A DNA stretch of 64,000 nt, taken from Leptodactylus fallax. Lineage: Eukaryota > Chordata > Amphibia > Anura > Leptodactylidae. Within the stretch, counting starts at the first letter, position 1, and the number at the start of each line of letters is the position of its first letter. Under the pieces are notes generated by a model. The model did no database searches, was not told where the DNA came from, and saw nothing but the letters and a program-made list of their open reading frames with translations. The translations under genes and the position numbers were made by a program. This document shows, one piece after another, positions 33,485 to 46,451 of the stretch. The stretch spans positions 1,240,001-1,304,000 of the forward strand of contig CAMRHE010000054.1 of the NCBI GenBank assembly GCA_947044405.1, in the 5' to 3' direction.

Positions 33485-33725
33485 TATATATTCAAATGTA
33501 TTCTTCCTTAACTGTCCTATTGGCTGGACATGTTAAGACCTGTTCAGATGTGTATTATGTGTTAAGCTCGTTTCATAACTTGCCACAAAGTGATATGCTA
33601 ACCTATTTTTGCCTATGTGTGACTACCCAGTGGGGAGGGGGGAGATGAATTGCAGCCTTTCAAGGCTTTTGTTAGCATGTTGTATTATTTTGTTGAATTC
33701 GTTTCATGACAAATTCATGTTACTT
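33485..33725. repeat. Foldback dispersed repeat, copy 2
   Basis: 33640-33710 is an inverted match to 10870-10935, and 33510-33540 resembles 11195-11230. It is a truncated copy of the same family. Confidence 0.5.
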
Positions 33726-33969
33726 ACTTTCTCTCAAAAAGAAAATAAATCTACATGAAAGATTTATGACACAAATAGAGTTAATGGGAGTTAAAGAGAT
33801 ATTTCTATTACAGACATTTATGGAATACCCACAGGCAGGGTTATATTTATAGGTCATACTGCCCTAGGTGCTAAGCCCCAGTAAAGCTTCCATTAAAAGT
33901 ACATTTACACGCTCTAATCGTTATCATAATCTGCTCAATTCTGAGCAATTGTTGTGATAATCGGTTAGT
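33726..33969. other. Non-coding gap
   Basis: No feature seen. Confidence 0.3.
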
Positions 33970-34305
33970 GTTAAAGGTGTTTTCCACCTAAGCACTGGCA
34001 GAACCTGGACAAAAATAGGCAAACTTAAGTCCTAAAGCAGTCCCCTGAAAAGCATCCGTGCTCCTTCATTGCAGCATAGCTTTCATTAACTTCAGTGGGT
34101 GCTGAGCTGCAGTACCATCACCCGGCCACTATACAGGAGACAGAGCTTTCTGCTTTCGACCTTGTATTGTGTGTAGGACGGGTGTCGGAAGCAGGCCTGT
34201 ACAGCTCATCAGTGTGGGGGCTAGCTGTTGAACCCCACCTATCAGGTATATATGGCCTTTCCTAAGAATAAGCCATAAAAACCTTAACCCTGGACACAAC
34301 CTTAA
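33970..34305. mobile_element. TTAA-flanked non-autonomous element
   Basis: TTAA occurs at both ends (33970-33973, 34302-34305). The ends read TTAAAGGTGTTTTCCACC and the inverse of TTAAGGTTGTGTCCAGGG. Interior text CCCCACCTATCAGGTATATA resembles a common frog repeat. Confidence 0.55.
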
Positions 34306-34329
34306 AGTGTCTTGCAAAAACAAGCAAGG

Positions 34330-36062
34330 TTAAGACACCAAGTTGTGTTTTTGGTGGGAAAAAAGTTTTACAGAACCAGCAAAGTCAATGAGATTTGAAC
34401 ATAGAGCCCTCTGGAACTTAGAACAAAATAAGTCCATCACTATAAAACTGTCCGGCAAGGGTGGTAATATACCTCTAAATAGAAAAAGTTCTGCCTGGAA
34501 CTTTTTTCCAATAGGGAATTTTATGGGAGATTAAGCTTCAATCCAATGGTTAAATTTCAGAAAGAACTGTTGGTTATTTTGTTCCAAGCCTTGGACAATG
34601 AGATTATTGACCAATAAGAATTAGATTTTTTTGTATCCTAAATTTCTGGCAACTGTGACATTTTACACTTAAAATACATAAAGGGACTAATCTTCTAAAG
34701 GGAAGACCAATTATCTCTGGGATAGGGAGCCTGACATGAAATGCAGGTATATATGTAAATCGGATTCTAAAGCCCTTTGTTGAATCATTACCCTTGTATA
34801 CAAGAGACACATCTGACTTGTTAGCAAAACTGGAGGACATGTCAGTGGACGAAGATGTTATCTTGGCCTTGATTGAGGCTTTAGATACCTCAAAACATCA
34901 TGTACATGGGCTCCAGGCTGTTGAACATTTTCTTAAAAGAAGAGATGTGAGAGAAGCACCACATAATACTTTTGTATTAAAACTACTGGAGTTTTGGTTG
35001 ACAAAAATATTTATAGTCTTTGATGGCTGTTTTTACCAGCAGCCCAGGGGCATTGTGATGGGGAGCCCTTGTGCCCCCAGTTATGCAAATTTGCTCCTGG
35101 GCTGGTGGGAATCCACTCTGGTTGAATCAGATGACCTTGGCCAGTGGAATGATAACATTTGCCTCTGGCTGAGGTACATAGATGATATCTTTGAGCTGTG
35201 GAAAGGGACATGAAAAACTTTTACTCATTTTGTTTCTCTCTTAAACAACAATCAATTAGGTTTGAGATTTACATGTGAATGACACATTGATAGACTCCCC
35301 CTTTTGGATGTTCTAATCCAAAAGGATGAAAGGGGTACAATATGGTCCTTAGAAAAGCATTCAATGCAGCTTTCAGAAGCAATAGGAGAGATATGCTGAC
35401 AGTTAAATTTAAAAAAGAGACCTCACAAAAATTTTGAATTATTGGGAATTTTGATGCGGCCAATTTGGAGGTATAACTGATTTTTCAATGATATTGGTGG
35501 ATACTGTTGCAAGATGAGGATCTGAAGAAAACTTTTGTTTTGTACCCACAGATTACCTACAGGAGGAGCAGGAGTTTAAAAGGTCAATTAGTTCAGAGTC
35601 TTTTCATACACTCTTGTGAAGGTGTAGGGTGGCTACACTCAAAATTGAAAGGTAATTACCGTTGTGGTGGCAGTATAGCATGTAATCAAATTAATACAAC
35701 TAAACAGCTCGGTAACTAAATAGTCATATCCTGTGAAACAGTTCATAAACTGTAAACACAAGAGAGTCATATATGAAGCCCAAGGTAGTTGCCCCCTGGA
35801 ATATGTTGGGATTTGAATGAGAGATCATCACAATTATATAATTCATGAACACGAAACTCCCTTGGCAAGACACACTCTTACTGTATATAACAATGACCTT
35901 TTCTGCTTTATATTTATGGGCATTCAATTAATAGTACCAGAAAACAGGGGAAGAGACTGGGATAGGCTAATCCTGCAAAATGAATGCAGATGCATACACA
36001 AATTCAAATCAGTCCAGCCTAATGGCTTAAATGAGAATTTATCTTTTAGCTGTTTTTTTTAG
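34330..36062 (+). pseudogene. Penelope-like element, RT plus GIY-YIG endonuclease
   Basis: Forward translation in shifting frames gives the ordered signature of a Penelope-like retroelement polyprotein: a KGGNI block (~34455), RT motif RGIVMGSPCAPSYANL (~35046-35093), the catalytic RYIDD at 35172-35186, a cysteine-bearing linker YRCGGSIACNQ (~35663-35695), and a GIY-YIG-like endonuclease with LEYVGI (~35796) running to NGLNENLSFSCFF at 36060. The longest open piece, 34794-35213, holds the RT core. At least three frame changes and several stops make it inactive. The upstream start is not clear and the 3' UTR probably continues past 36.5 kb. RYIDD and the C-terminal endonuclease separate it from LINEs. 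Confidence 0.85.
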
Positions 36063-37380
36063 TACAATATTGTACAATTTTTGTTTTTCAGTAACAACAT
36101 TTTATACCCATTTGTTAACATGCCCTTATGAACTATCACATGAGTTCTATGTATGAGTCTGTTCCTCCTAGTATATAACAGTAGTTAAGCGATCCTGACA
36201 CGTTAATACTACCATTTATTATGTACAGCAGTGAGACTGTTCTTTTTCTCATGCTGCATAAAATCCCACAACTACATATATGAATTATAATATTATCCTC
36301 CTAAATTGATTTGGATGCATAATGGAAATAATGAATAATAGTTTCCTTATTTGGCACGGCGGATGGTGGGTTAATGTGATCAAATCTGGATTGTTAGTTG
36401 GCTATATCATGCTGGGCGTTAAATGCTGGCACATTGTGAATTATTGTAAACTCTCCAGACCCACCCATATAAGAGAGTGTTGAATTTCTCCTGGTCATGC
36501 AGGTTCACTGATTTGACCCTCTGAACATGATTGTTTTTTGTTAAGCAAGTGCTTTACTCTTCATTAGACTGTGCTATATACTTAACTACTCCTGATCCAG
36601 ACTATAATAGCATTTAACACAGCCAATGGGATGCACATTTGATCCCCATAGCAACTATGACTCTGCCACTCCCCTTTCTCTTCCCTTTGGAACTAGTATT
36701 CTAGGATCTATCTTTTATTTAGTATAAATTTAAACATCCATCCTAGACTATAGATTTAGTATACTCTCCCCTACACCCTAATCCATCTGCATTGATTCAC
36801 ACTCCTCCTCCTCTATATTTATTTTAATAACTAGGGAGCTTAGTTATCATTTTGATATAAAGGGTATTATAATGTATATTTATCAAAAGTTATATTTTAA
36901 TTTATTTTGGGAGTTCTGTCAGTTTCAGCTTTTTTTTTTAAGCCATGGACTACTGGTTTGCTCGGTTGCTCACCTTTTACCATATGTTAACAGTCCTATT
37001 TAGTGTAGCATACTTCTTTGTAAGGGAAATAATCACTTTGTAAGGGGAATGTTTGCCTAATGCCTTTGCTGACTATACACCATGGGAAAGAAATATTTGC
37101 AGAGACACCTAGGGATGTTTTTGCAACTATATTTATCAAAAAGATCATACACTGTATGTTTGTCATTAATTTATAACTTTGGTTTAAAGTATAACACAGC
37201 ATAAAACAAATTCAATATTAATTATTAATAGATTGGAAAATCTATACTATATTACAGTGAATGCTGAGCATAGCTAATTTCAAGAGCAAAAAAGGCTGAT
37301 GATTTGTTGAAACACATGATCTGTAATTGATGAAATAATAACGTTATAAAATATGAAACCACTTATGTCAAAAACTAATT
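36063..37380. other. Probable Penelope-like 3' UTR, then AT-rich DNA
   Basis: 36340-36560 is less AT-rich and may be element 3' UTR. At 37290-37315 a CTGATGA..GAAACACATG string is reminiscent of a Penelope terminal motif but lacks a stem II. The element boundary is not resolved. Confidence 0.35.
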
Positions 37381-37639
37381 TGTAAAAAGTCTAGAGTCAG
37401 TAATATGGGGCATGTGTATTGAGATGCCAAGTGGAGACTGCATCTCAAGTAGAGTATGCAGGTGGTGCATTATATGGTGGCACACTTATGGCAAGTCAGG
37501 GGTCTGAGTCTAAGAGATCAAGCTGGTACAGCAGGTGAATAATTTCTTACACTAAACCTCTGAAAATCTTTGAACGCAGAACACAGCATTTTCCTGATTA
37601 TTTTTAGATGACTGACTTGTAGCGAGCCAGGTTTCACCT

Positions 37640-37815
37640 CAATACTACAAACAGTTCATTTTTTTTTAGGAAACCGAACAAATGGAGATTCATAGTTATA
37701 CACTATGTTTTAAGCCAATTTAAGGTGTAGGTCATACTGAATTAGTCCAACCCAAAACAAATCTTGGACCCAAGACACCCAAAACTAATCCTGACATGTT
37801 CGCCCATCTCTAATT
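37640..37815. repeat. Dispersed repeat fragment ending in a hAT-like terminus
   Basis: Shares ACACTATGTTTTAA.CCAA with 19200-19222 and ends GTTCGCCCATCTCTAATT, like the right end of the hAT MITE at 13.7 kb. Confidence 0.45.
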
Positions 37816-37935
37816 ACTTTACATAGAGTTTCTTGCAATTTTTTGAGGCTATGTTCAGGTGATAGGATCATGCAACTGATGATCTTTGTATGGATTAGAT
37901 TCTAGTCAACCCTTTCTACGTTCATGAGCATAGTT

Positions 37936-38090
37936 CTGATGCCATGAAGGGTGTTTAAACCTCCTACAGTATTGAATGAGCCCTGCTTAGGATGAACTGT
38001 AATTCACTTTGCTCAAACCCTGAGCTGGGCTCGTTCAGCACTGTAGGGAGGTTGAACACCTTTCATGACATGTTCAGGGACACTGCAATA
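37936..38090. repeat. Foldback repeat
   Basis: Arms at 37940-37990 and 38025-38075 pair through GCCATGAAGGGTGTTTAAAC, with some mismatches, and a short loop. Confidence 0.6.
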
Positions 38091-38099
38091 TTAAACATC

Positions 38100-39722
38100 T
38101 CCAACTCTTAAGCCACGGGGTCTAGAGACGCAGTCTTGGTCTTATTTTAAACCGAGGAATCTTGGCTTTACTAATAAGACCAAGATCATGACTGTAGCCT
38201 GTCTGTTAGAGATATCACTGGTTAAAGCGGAGGTGCATATACTAGCACTTTCACTTAAACCAGTGTAAGGGAGAACACATGCAGTGAGAGGAGAAAATGA
38301 TTTCATTATTTTCTGTCCCTGTCACTTCAGATAACCCCAAGGGAGGGGACCATGGATTTTTGTTTATGATATCACCTACCCATTATCAATCAGAATATCG
38401 ATTGAACATATTTTTCTCCCTTCTTAATAAAAAAAAATAAAAATAGTATGTTATTTATTTTACATGATAAATGCCATAAACCTTAAAATTCTGATTCCAG
38501 TATTGATGTTTTCTAATCATCTTGCCTCTCAAAAACAAAAAGTAATAAAAACTGATCAAAAGTCTTATGTACCCACAAAATACAAGGTCTCATAAAGCTA
38601 TATTGAAATAAAATTCAAAAAAGTTATGAACGTGGGAATGCAAAGAGGGATAAAATGTTACTAGCTTAAGGCTAAAATGTATTAGATTGCTAGAAGACTA
38701 AAATGCACATAAGGCACTGGAGTTATGTGTCAGTAATATTTATTTGAGCCATAAATTCAAAATCTGCAATAAAAAAGTGACAATTTCAGGAGGGTTTTTG
38801 CAATTTTAATGTAACTGTTCAGGGGTTAAGAGTAATTGATACTTTTTCTCTTTTTGTCATATTGTTTGAATTGTTCTATTCCATGAAGGTATTCAATTGT
38901 ATTCAATTATACCTTATTTATAGGTGTTTCTGGTTCTCTATTACAGCTCACTAAGGACTGTTACCAAAATGTCAAATCTCTGATAAATATCAAATTTTGT
39001 TAAGATGTATGCAAAAGAATGGTTTATAAATCATTTAACTTTACTGAGCTACAAACACACCTTTAACACAAGGTTTTGGGCAGCCTTATATGCTGGACAA
39101 GTGGAGAGGTGTCCATTGAGTTCCTCTCTTCCAGCATTCCTCACCTGACTCACTATAATTAACAGATCTCTCTCTCTCTCTCTGTGTGAAAGCTGTGGAT
39201 TGCAAAAAGAAAACAGGTTTTTAACATTAGCAAACAGACCTGACAGAATATCAAAAGTGCAGGTTGGAGGGCTATAATATATTGTATATTATATTATTTA
39301 TTTTATTATGATAACCATAATATAATAAATTTACATCTCTCTTTCAATAGGGTGATTGGTTGTGGAACCACAAAAACAACAAATCCGAGGCAAGCAAAGT
39401 TTGACAAGCTTAGAGACACCTTCATTTAACTTGGACAATGTCCTCAAAAATAAAACTACAGATACTAAATGGGATATTCTTATAAGCATCCTTACTTTAT
39501 GGGAATAAAAGGTTAGGGACAGTAGAAAAGCAATGTAGATAATTAAAAATGTAAAGAAAGCAATTAATAACAAAGAAAACATCTTAACTACTCGAACAGG
39601 ATGGTGGTGAAACAGTACTAAAAATTGCAAGAATAAAAATAAATAATGAAAAAACACATATAAGCCCCAAATCTGGGAACATAGAGAATAATTGCCAAAG
39701 AGAGTAAAAAAAAAAAAAGGAA
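38100..39722. other. AT-rich non-coding stretch
   Basis: A short imperfect hairpin at 38130-38200 (CAGTCTTGGTCTTATT and its inverse) and a CT run at 39167-39184. Otherwise nothing recognisable. Confidence 0.4.
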
Positions 39723-40352
39723 GCGGGGTGAAACACGTGTTGGGGCCGGAGGTGGAGCTCGCAGTCTTTCTTCTGGATACTTTGGTATACTACTGACATC
39801 TTTATACTGTATAGGTAGGTATAATAATCAGCTATTGGTATATTTCATTTTGCACTTTATATTGGGACATATTTTACTTCATGTACTTTATAATATGAAT
39901 TGATAACTTGCATCAATTGGGCAAGGCTGCATATTTAATTGTGAGCAGTTACTTACTTGCAACTATAGGCTATATATGTTGATGTTCCATGAAATCATTG
40001 CACCAACACTTTTTCTTTGGGACTCTTGTTTGTTGTGTTTGGGATCAACTGCATTGGAATAATTATTTGCACCTATTTATTTATGAATTAAACTTGTGGT
40101 TCTATACGTATTATTATTATTTATAGATATACCCTCTAATTTATTAATTTCATTATTTATATTATGAATTTGGACAGCTTTTGTATTATGTGATCAATGT
40201 ATTTTTTCTACTGTATCCTGGATTACTGTGACCTCCGCTTTTCTATTAATTTTCTCACACTTTTTATTGTTTTTATTTGTATGCTTATTGGCTGTATAAA
40301 AATAAATTTTCTATTTTTGATACTTTTTTGCATATTATTTTTATTGGGTATT
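39723..40352. repeat. Penelope-type terminal copy
   Basis: GCGGGGTGAAACACGTGTTGG at the left, then GGAGGTGGAGCTCGCA, matches 8454-8492 in the 848-bp element. The right side ends near TTGGGTATTC, as that element does. The interior is diverged and non-coding. Confidence 0.45.
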
Positions 40353-40554
40353 CAGTGTAGGTTTTTGTTAAAAAAATATATTCTTCAAATATATAAAAAG
40401 TAAAAAGGTAAAAGCTAAAAGTGTTGGCTATTTAAAACATAATGATGGAGAAATTGTGGCGGGGCGAGGAGAAAGCAAATTTACTACACATTTTTTTCTC
40501 TTATATATTCACAGAGGAAAATGGAATGTCAGGTGAAATGCAGAGTGACAAAGT

Positions 40555-40868
40555 AAGGATAGGTTCACATCATGTTTTTATAATACAGTTCATACATCTG
40601 TTTTTAAAAAAAAAAGGATGCAAAAAAATGGATGTAAATGAATGTTGTGGAATGGGCATCCATTTGCATCCAGTTTAGAAAGACTTCAATGATAAAAAAT
40701 AATCTATACATCTCTGTTTTTTTTTTTTCGTAGTACAGACAATGTACAGACCATGGTTTTGTGTTTATTTTATTTCTCATTGAAGTCTATATAAAACTGG
40801 GTGCATGGCATGTGTTTGTGTACTTTTATTGGCATACTTTTTTAAAAATAATGTAAACGTAGTCTAAA
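40555..40868 (+). repeat. Dispersed MITE-like family X, copy 1
   Basis: AGGTTCACATCATG at the left and TCATTGAAGTCTATATAAAAC inside (40779-40799) recur in the same order at 52470-52822. Confidence 0.6.
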
Positions 40869-40941
40869 CTCTACATCTGTCACCTGTTACTCATAAAGAA
40901 TTGCAGAGTCACCTTAATAAGATTAGAATATACAGAGAGAA

Positions 40942-41590
40942 TTAGAGGGGTTTTCCCATCTCCATCACTCCCCAGTTTGCCTGGTATCTCCTCCTCTTAT
41001 TGCCTATATTCTTCAACAAGCTGGTGGGCAGACTTTGACAGTTTGATGGACAGGACACAATGAAGTACCTCAATAGATACAGACATTGCTTTTTACCATG
41101 AAAGAGTATTTATTATGATTGCTAGAAATCGAATATAAATGCAGATCAAATAATATGTCAAGTAAATGTATATTACAGTACGCAAGTTTGGAGAGAAAAA
41201 AAAACTTACATGGACAAACAGTGCACTAATCTCAACACTGCCATCTCTGAGTTTACATATGGAGATAGCAGGAACTGAGTAAACCCACTGTCCTTATCAA
41301 CAACAACCTGATTGTCCAGGACCTAAAATCAGAACATAACAGCTCTTATAGCAAGCACAATCCTGAGAACTCACCCCCACCAGAGAGCAGTGAGTCCCAT
41401 CATCCATCCTTAGATGCTAGATAAGAACAGACTAGGCTAGGGACCTAGGCAACCTTGTGTAAACAATGGGAAGGGATAATCTCATATAGCAGGTAAAGCA
41501 GCATTTTAAAACAATGTATTTAGGAAAATTCTTGAATTTACAAAAGATGGCAATTAAGGTAGGATCCTTGAGATGGGAATACCCCTTTAA
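40942..41590. mobile_element. TTAA MITE, 649 bp
   Basis: The left end TTAGAGGGGTTTTCCCATCT and right end inverse of TTAAAGGGGTATTCCCATCT form terminal inverted repeats. One base of the left TTAA has changed. No coding. Confidence 0.8.
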
Positions 41591-41619
41591 GTAGTGTAAT
41601 AGAGATACCCTTATTTCTA

Positions 41620-42610
41620 ATATTATTAGACTGGGTGTATTTCACAGGATTGGTGCAATATTCTAAAAGGGGTTAAAATGTGAGCCTTCAAAATACAGGC
41701 TAATAAGCCTAACCTCTGTTGTAGGTGAATTGTTTGAAGATTTTCTAAGAGAAGGGAAAATAAGGGAAATAAATGCATTATTCCATAACAGCATGCTTTT
41801 TTGAGGAATCCTGTCAGATTAATTTAATCAGCTTCTATAAGGAGGTAAATTCTAGACTGGAGCTGGGGGAGGTTGTGGATATTGTATATCTCTTTTTTTT
41901 TTTTTAAAGCATTTCATAATGTACCACATGAAGGGTTGATACACAAAATGAGAATACTTGGACTGGGGAAAATGTTTGTAAATGAGTAAGTAAATGGCAT
42001 AGTGGTAGAAAACAGAGGGTGGTTCTCCACAGCACATATTCTGACTGTGTCACTATTATTAGTGGGGTACCACAGGGGTTATTAATGGATCTTATTCTCT
42101 TTAATATATTTATAAATGATCTCACAGAAGATTTAGATAATAAAATATACATTTTTACATATGATACTAAACCATTACTAACAGTAATTATTCGCATACA
42201 AATGGAATGTATACAGTACTGTTACAAAGGGATCTGGGCAAATTAGAAGTTTAGGCAGAGAAGCAGCAAATGAGGTTTAATATCTATAAATGTAAGGTTA
42301 TCCACATGGGAAGGGGAAATACATGACAAGATTACTAAATGGGAAACCACTGGGTAAAACTGACATGGATGTAATTTCAGTTGACAGCAAATTTAACTGT
42401 AGAATCAGTGCCAGACAGGTGATTAATAGGATCATGGGGTGCTTTAAAAGGGGCACGGATGCACATGATGCAAACATATTTCTGCCACTTTACAAATCAC
42501 ATGTCAGACCACTCATGAAATATTGTGTACAGTTATATGTTAGTGTACAGAGTATCTGTGCAAAGGAAGGATATAGAGTTTGAGTGGTTCAAGGGCAGAC
42601 AACTAAAATA
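41620..42610 (+). pseudogene. CR1-like LINE relic
   Basis: Forward translation in broken frames shows RT-region text in order: ISLTSVVGELFE (~41710), KAFHNVPHEGLIHKMR (~41908-41955), a decayed GVPQG-type block near 42064, and the distal region VDSKFNCRISARQVINRIMGC with LPLYKSHVRPLMKYCVQL (42380-42560). These are typical of CR1-clade elements. Stops and shifts abound. The 3' end is not identifiable and the 5' part is missing. Confidence 0.75.
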
Positions 42611-45600
42611 ATAAATGGAATAAGTTATATTATAAGTCAAGTAACTTTCTATTATATAGATTATCTATGTATAAATATAAATTGTATATGGTATTCAACA
42701 AACTGAAATGATGACATTCTTGAATCCCTCTCAGCAATACATCATTATCTTATTACTTAAATAGTATATTTAGTTATAATGACTTCATTATCTCTTTAAT
42801 ACTAAAGGAGACTTGAGAAATTTCTCCTTTTGCTATGATAGTTCAGCTGATTCCCTATTACGACGTAAAAACACCTTCAACTCAAGCCTTCCTCTATACA
42901 TTTGGCTGCCTATAGCATTACAATGCCTATACCTACAATGTTTCCCTGCCTCTGTGCTGGTTCACATGGTTTGTCCTAGCTAACAGTTCAGCTAAGCAGA
43001 CATTTAATTTTTTTTTCTCATAAAAATTTAGCAGTGGCATAGCAATACAATGTAATTGTATATCAGAAGGTACAAATAATGTTTATTGAGAAAAATTAGA
43101 TAATTACTTTTACTATAATTTTTATCAACTCAATGTTTATGAGTTTCTTGTTTGGCCAGGTTTAACAACTGTGATTATTTGATGGATTAACTGTAATATC
43201 ACCTGTAGTGTCGCTTAACTTAGTTTGAATTTGGGTAAGGACTTCTCGATAGCCAAACATAGAAACATATAGGACATCCCTTTGATATACAACATTGTAA
43301 AACAAGCATAGTTCATGCTGAAAAATTTGCATTGTCCACTTTTTGTCCAATTCACAAAGCAATGTTGTCTTGAGAAGCTAATTATCTCATGACACACATA
43401 TCTGGACAAAACAGGCAAACAGGAATGACACACCTTTATGAACCATTGAGATAACAGATTTTTGGAAAATGGAAAAACCTTGCCCTTTGGATATTTTAAT
43501 TGTTCTACTGTTCTATATTGGTAGACAACTGGTCAATAAAACCCTCTCTAACAGAGGAAGGAAGTCAAATATACAATGTTTACCTAGATCTGGTTCTCTT
43601 CTTGAATCACTACTCTGACAGCAAAGATTGCACATGCACCTATGCTGACGGATTCAGTGACCTGTAAGCAATCAGGTGTATCAGGTGAATGCATTATGCC
43701 ATCATAAAAGTGATGTGTAAAGAAAAAGGAGACAGCAGCTTAGCTACTCCACAAGCATTGGAAATGGAAATGCAATGGAAATAAAAATAACTATTTGTGA
43801 TGTCAAAAACTAGAAAATACTATAAGTGGCATAAATATTTAAAGCATATTTTACTTAATGTATTGTCACGGCAGCTATCAAATTGAAACATTTTCCAAAC
43901 AGTGGGGAAGTGTTTTGTAAAATTATTCATGTAACAGGTTTTCAAAATAAAAAAAAAATAAAGTACAACTATTATAGTCCTTTTCATGGCAGTCTATAGT
44001 GTACAGAATACAGGCTTTCTGTATTTAGTCACATGGCTTTATATGTGAAGAGGAGAAATATGTGGTCATTTTCAGCTGTACAGCAGCTAGCTACGTAACA
44101 TGCTCCAATTACAAACAGACAGTCAACAGAAATCCAGCATGCATAATATCACAGTGTTCTGTAACTGGGCACTGCAATAGTTGATATTAAGTACCAAATA
44201 CAGTATAAACTCTGTGTGTTGAATAAAAAAATACTTTCAGGGGGAAAACAAGCTATAGGATACATCTGATAAGGCAAAAAAGACATGTAACAAAAATAAT
44301 TGTTCATCATCCTTTAAAGCCTCTTTACTGAACACAAGATTTAAATGCAATTAATATTTTATTTTTTTCCTTTTAGTATAGCTGGGATATTTTATACATT
44401 TATATAGTGTACAATGCATTATTCAGTAACCTTCTTGATGACAGGTAGCTAAGAAATGAAAAACTAGGAACACTGATAATTAAAATGAAACATGAGTCCT
44501 AATACAAATCTCCTCTTATTTTGTCTGCATGTTTTCACAAATAATATGTAAAGAACAAAATATACCAAAAAGTAGGAAAAACATCTTTGTCTCTGGATTA
44601 GATATTGTAATATTTCCATGAATAATTTAATGCTTGGATGAAGGACAGTAAGCAAGGATGGTATTTCAGATTTCAGCATAATTTAGTGGTCTGCATGTGC
44701 AGACTAATAATTCATGTATAAAAGAAGAAACATTACAGCCTCTCTCCTATTAAAGAGAAAATATATCCTGTTCTTTTAAAAACCACAAAAATGTTCATAA
44801 TTTAATTTGTACATTTACATAAAGGATATTAAATGTTGTCAATGTAATATTTAGTATGTAAACAATGAGCCGGTGAGAAGAAAATAAATGGAAAGTGTTT
44901 TCCCTTTTCAACAATATTTTACTGTTTAAATCTTCATGTAAATTCTAGCAAATATTTAGCTTTGCTGATTTTCCACCAATTTAATGTTTCTTTCATGTTT
45001 ATTTTTATAATGATTAACATAGCTGCTTTAAAAATTCTGCTAGCTGACCTTAAAATGGGATGAATCAGCTCCACAAAGCCATGTGAATGGACAATTAAGG
45101 GCCCATTCACATGAGTGATTATGCCCATGTGCAGTCCAAGTGTAGAAAGAAACTTCACTGAAAACTAGATAGAATAATTATACTCTTCTGGCATTATATT
45201 ATTACTGACAGTAACTATTAAAATGAGAGCTAAGACATAACTTTTATTAATTGTCTCACTAAAAAACCAAATGAATAAATAAACAGTGTAACACCTTATG
45301 TTCTCCTGTATACCATTGTGTTTGAAAATCAATTTTATCAATTGATCACTACAGGTAATCCATTCTAATACCAGGTAGATCAACAAATCAAAATAACTGA
45401 GTGGTTATATTCACTTAGGCTTTGCCTCATGGTGGTAGTTATCATGCTCCAAACCCTGGGAAAACCAAGGATAACTGGTCAGTACTGCTCACTCTCAGGA
45501 CAATCACAATCATAAATTCTGAATGAGGGCTTAGCATCCTAGTGTTGAATGAACAGCACACAGACTAAGCAATGACATCTAATAATGAAAGGGCATATTC

Positions 45601-45977
45601 ACATTACGATTTCTGCATTCATCATTGGTCCTTGCTGAAAAAGGTTGCAGTGTGCACTTCTTTTGTCCAATTTACATATGAGTCTCCCCATTGTTTTATT
45701 CAGTCTGACTGCACATGGAGCACATGGAAACTGGTGCACATGGAAACTGTTTTTAATGACAGTATCATTGAATGGACATCTGAATCCCTATTGTTCTCTA
45801 TGTAACCGTTATACGGTATGTGCCAAATGATTTCCTGCTTTATGACTGCAGAAGCAGAATTCTCATCTTTAGATTTAAATATACAGTAGACATGGAAAAG
45901 CATCATGTACTTTAAAATCAAAATAAGTAAAGAAAATAATCTACTTATTTACTCAACATTATACTATTGAATAACTC
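42611..45977. other. AT-rich non-coding stretch
   Basis: No recognisable gene or bounded element. 45588-45812 resembles MITE text (ATTCACATTACGATTTCTGC) but lacks clear ends. Confidence 0.4.
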
Positions 45978-46451
45978 TTAAAGGGAGTCTATCACTGCCT
46001 TGAGCTACTTTAAACTGCTGCCATAGTGCTGAAGATGCTGTTAGCAGAATAAAAATGATACCTGTTTTATGTTTCAGAGTTTATTTGAATGAGAATCTTG
46101 AAGCACAGGGGGGGTTTCTTCTATTACTGAGCACTGCTGCATCATCACTAAATATGGCCATCCTGCATTCAGCTTGTCACCCTGCCCCCTGTGAGTTGAT
46201 CCTCCCACTGCCTCGAGGGATGAGTTGAATGCAGGATGGGCGTGTTTAGTGATGATGCAGCAGTGCTCAGTAATAGATGAAAACTCCCCCTGTGCTCCAA
46301 GATCCTCATTTGAAAAAAGAAAAAAGTGCTTTTTCTCTGCATCCCTGGGGTTCTGAAACATAAGAAAGGTATTGTTTTTATTCTGCTAACAGCATCTACA
46401 GCACTATGGGAGCAATGTAAAGTAGCTGGGGCAATGATAGACTCCCTTTAA
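45978..46451. mobile_element. TTAA foldback MITE, 474 bp
   Basis: TTAA occurs at both ends. It starts TTAAAGGGAGTCTATCACTG and ends with the inverse. Arms pair along most of the element, including GCACTGCTGCATCATCACTAA (46125-46145) against its inverse (46245-46265). The reverse-strand frame at 46074-46361 is a product of this palindrome. Confidence 0.88.

Noticed and set aside
37290..37318. CTGATGA..GAAA string as a hammerhead ribozyme
   Set aside because: The six bases between the two motifs cannot form stem II, and no element boundary is visible.
46074..46361. 95-codon reverse-strand frame
   Set aside because: Generated by the foldback MITE; its two halves are inverse translations of the arms.
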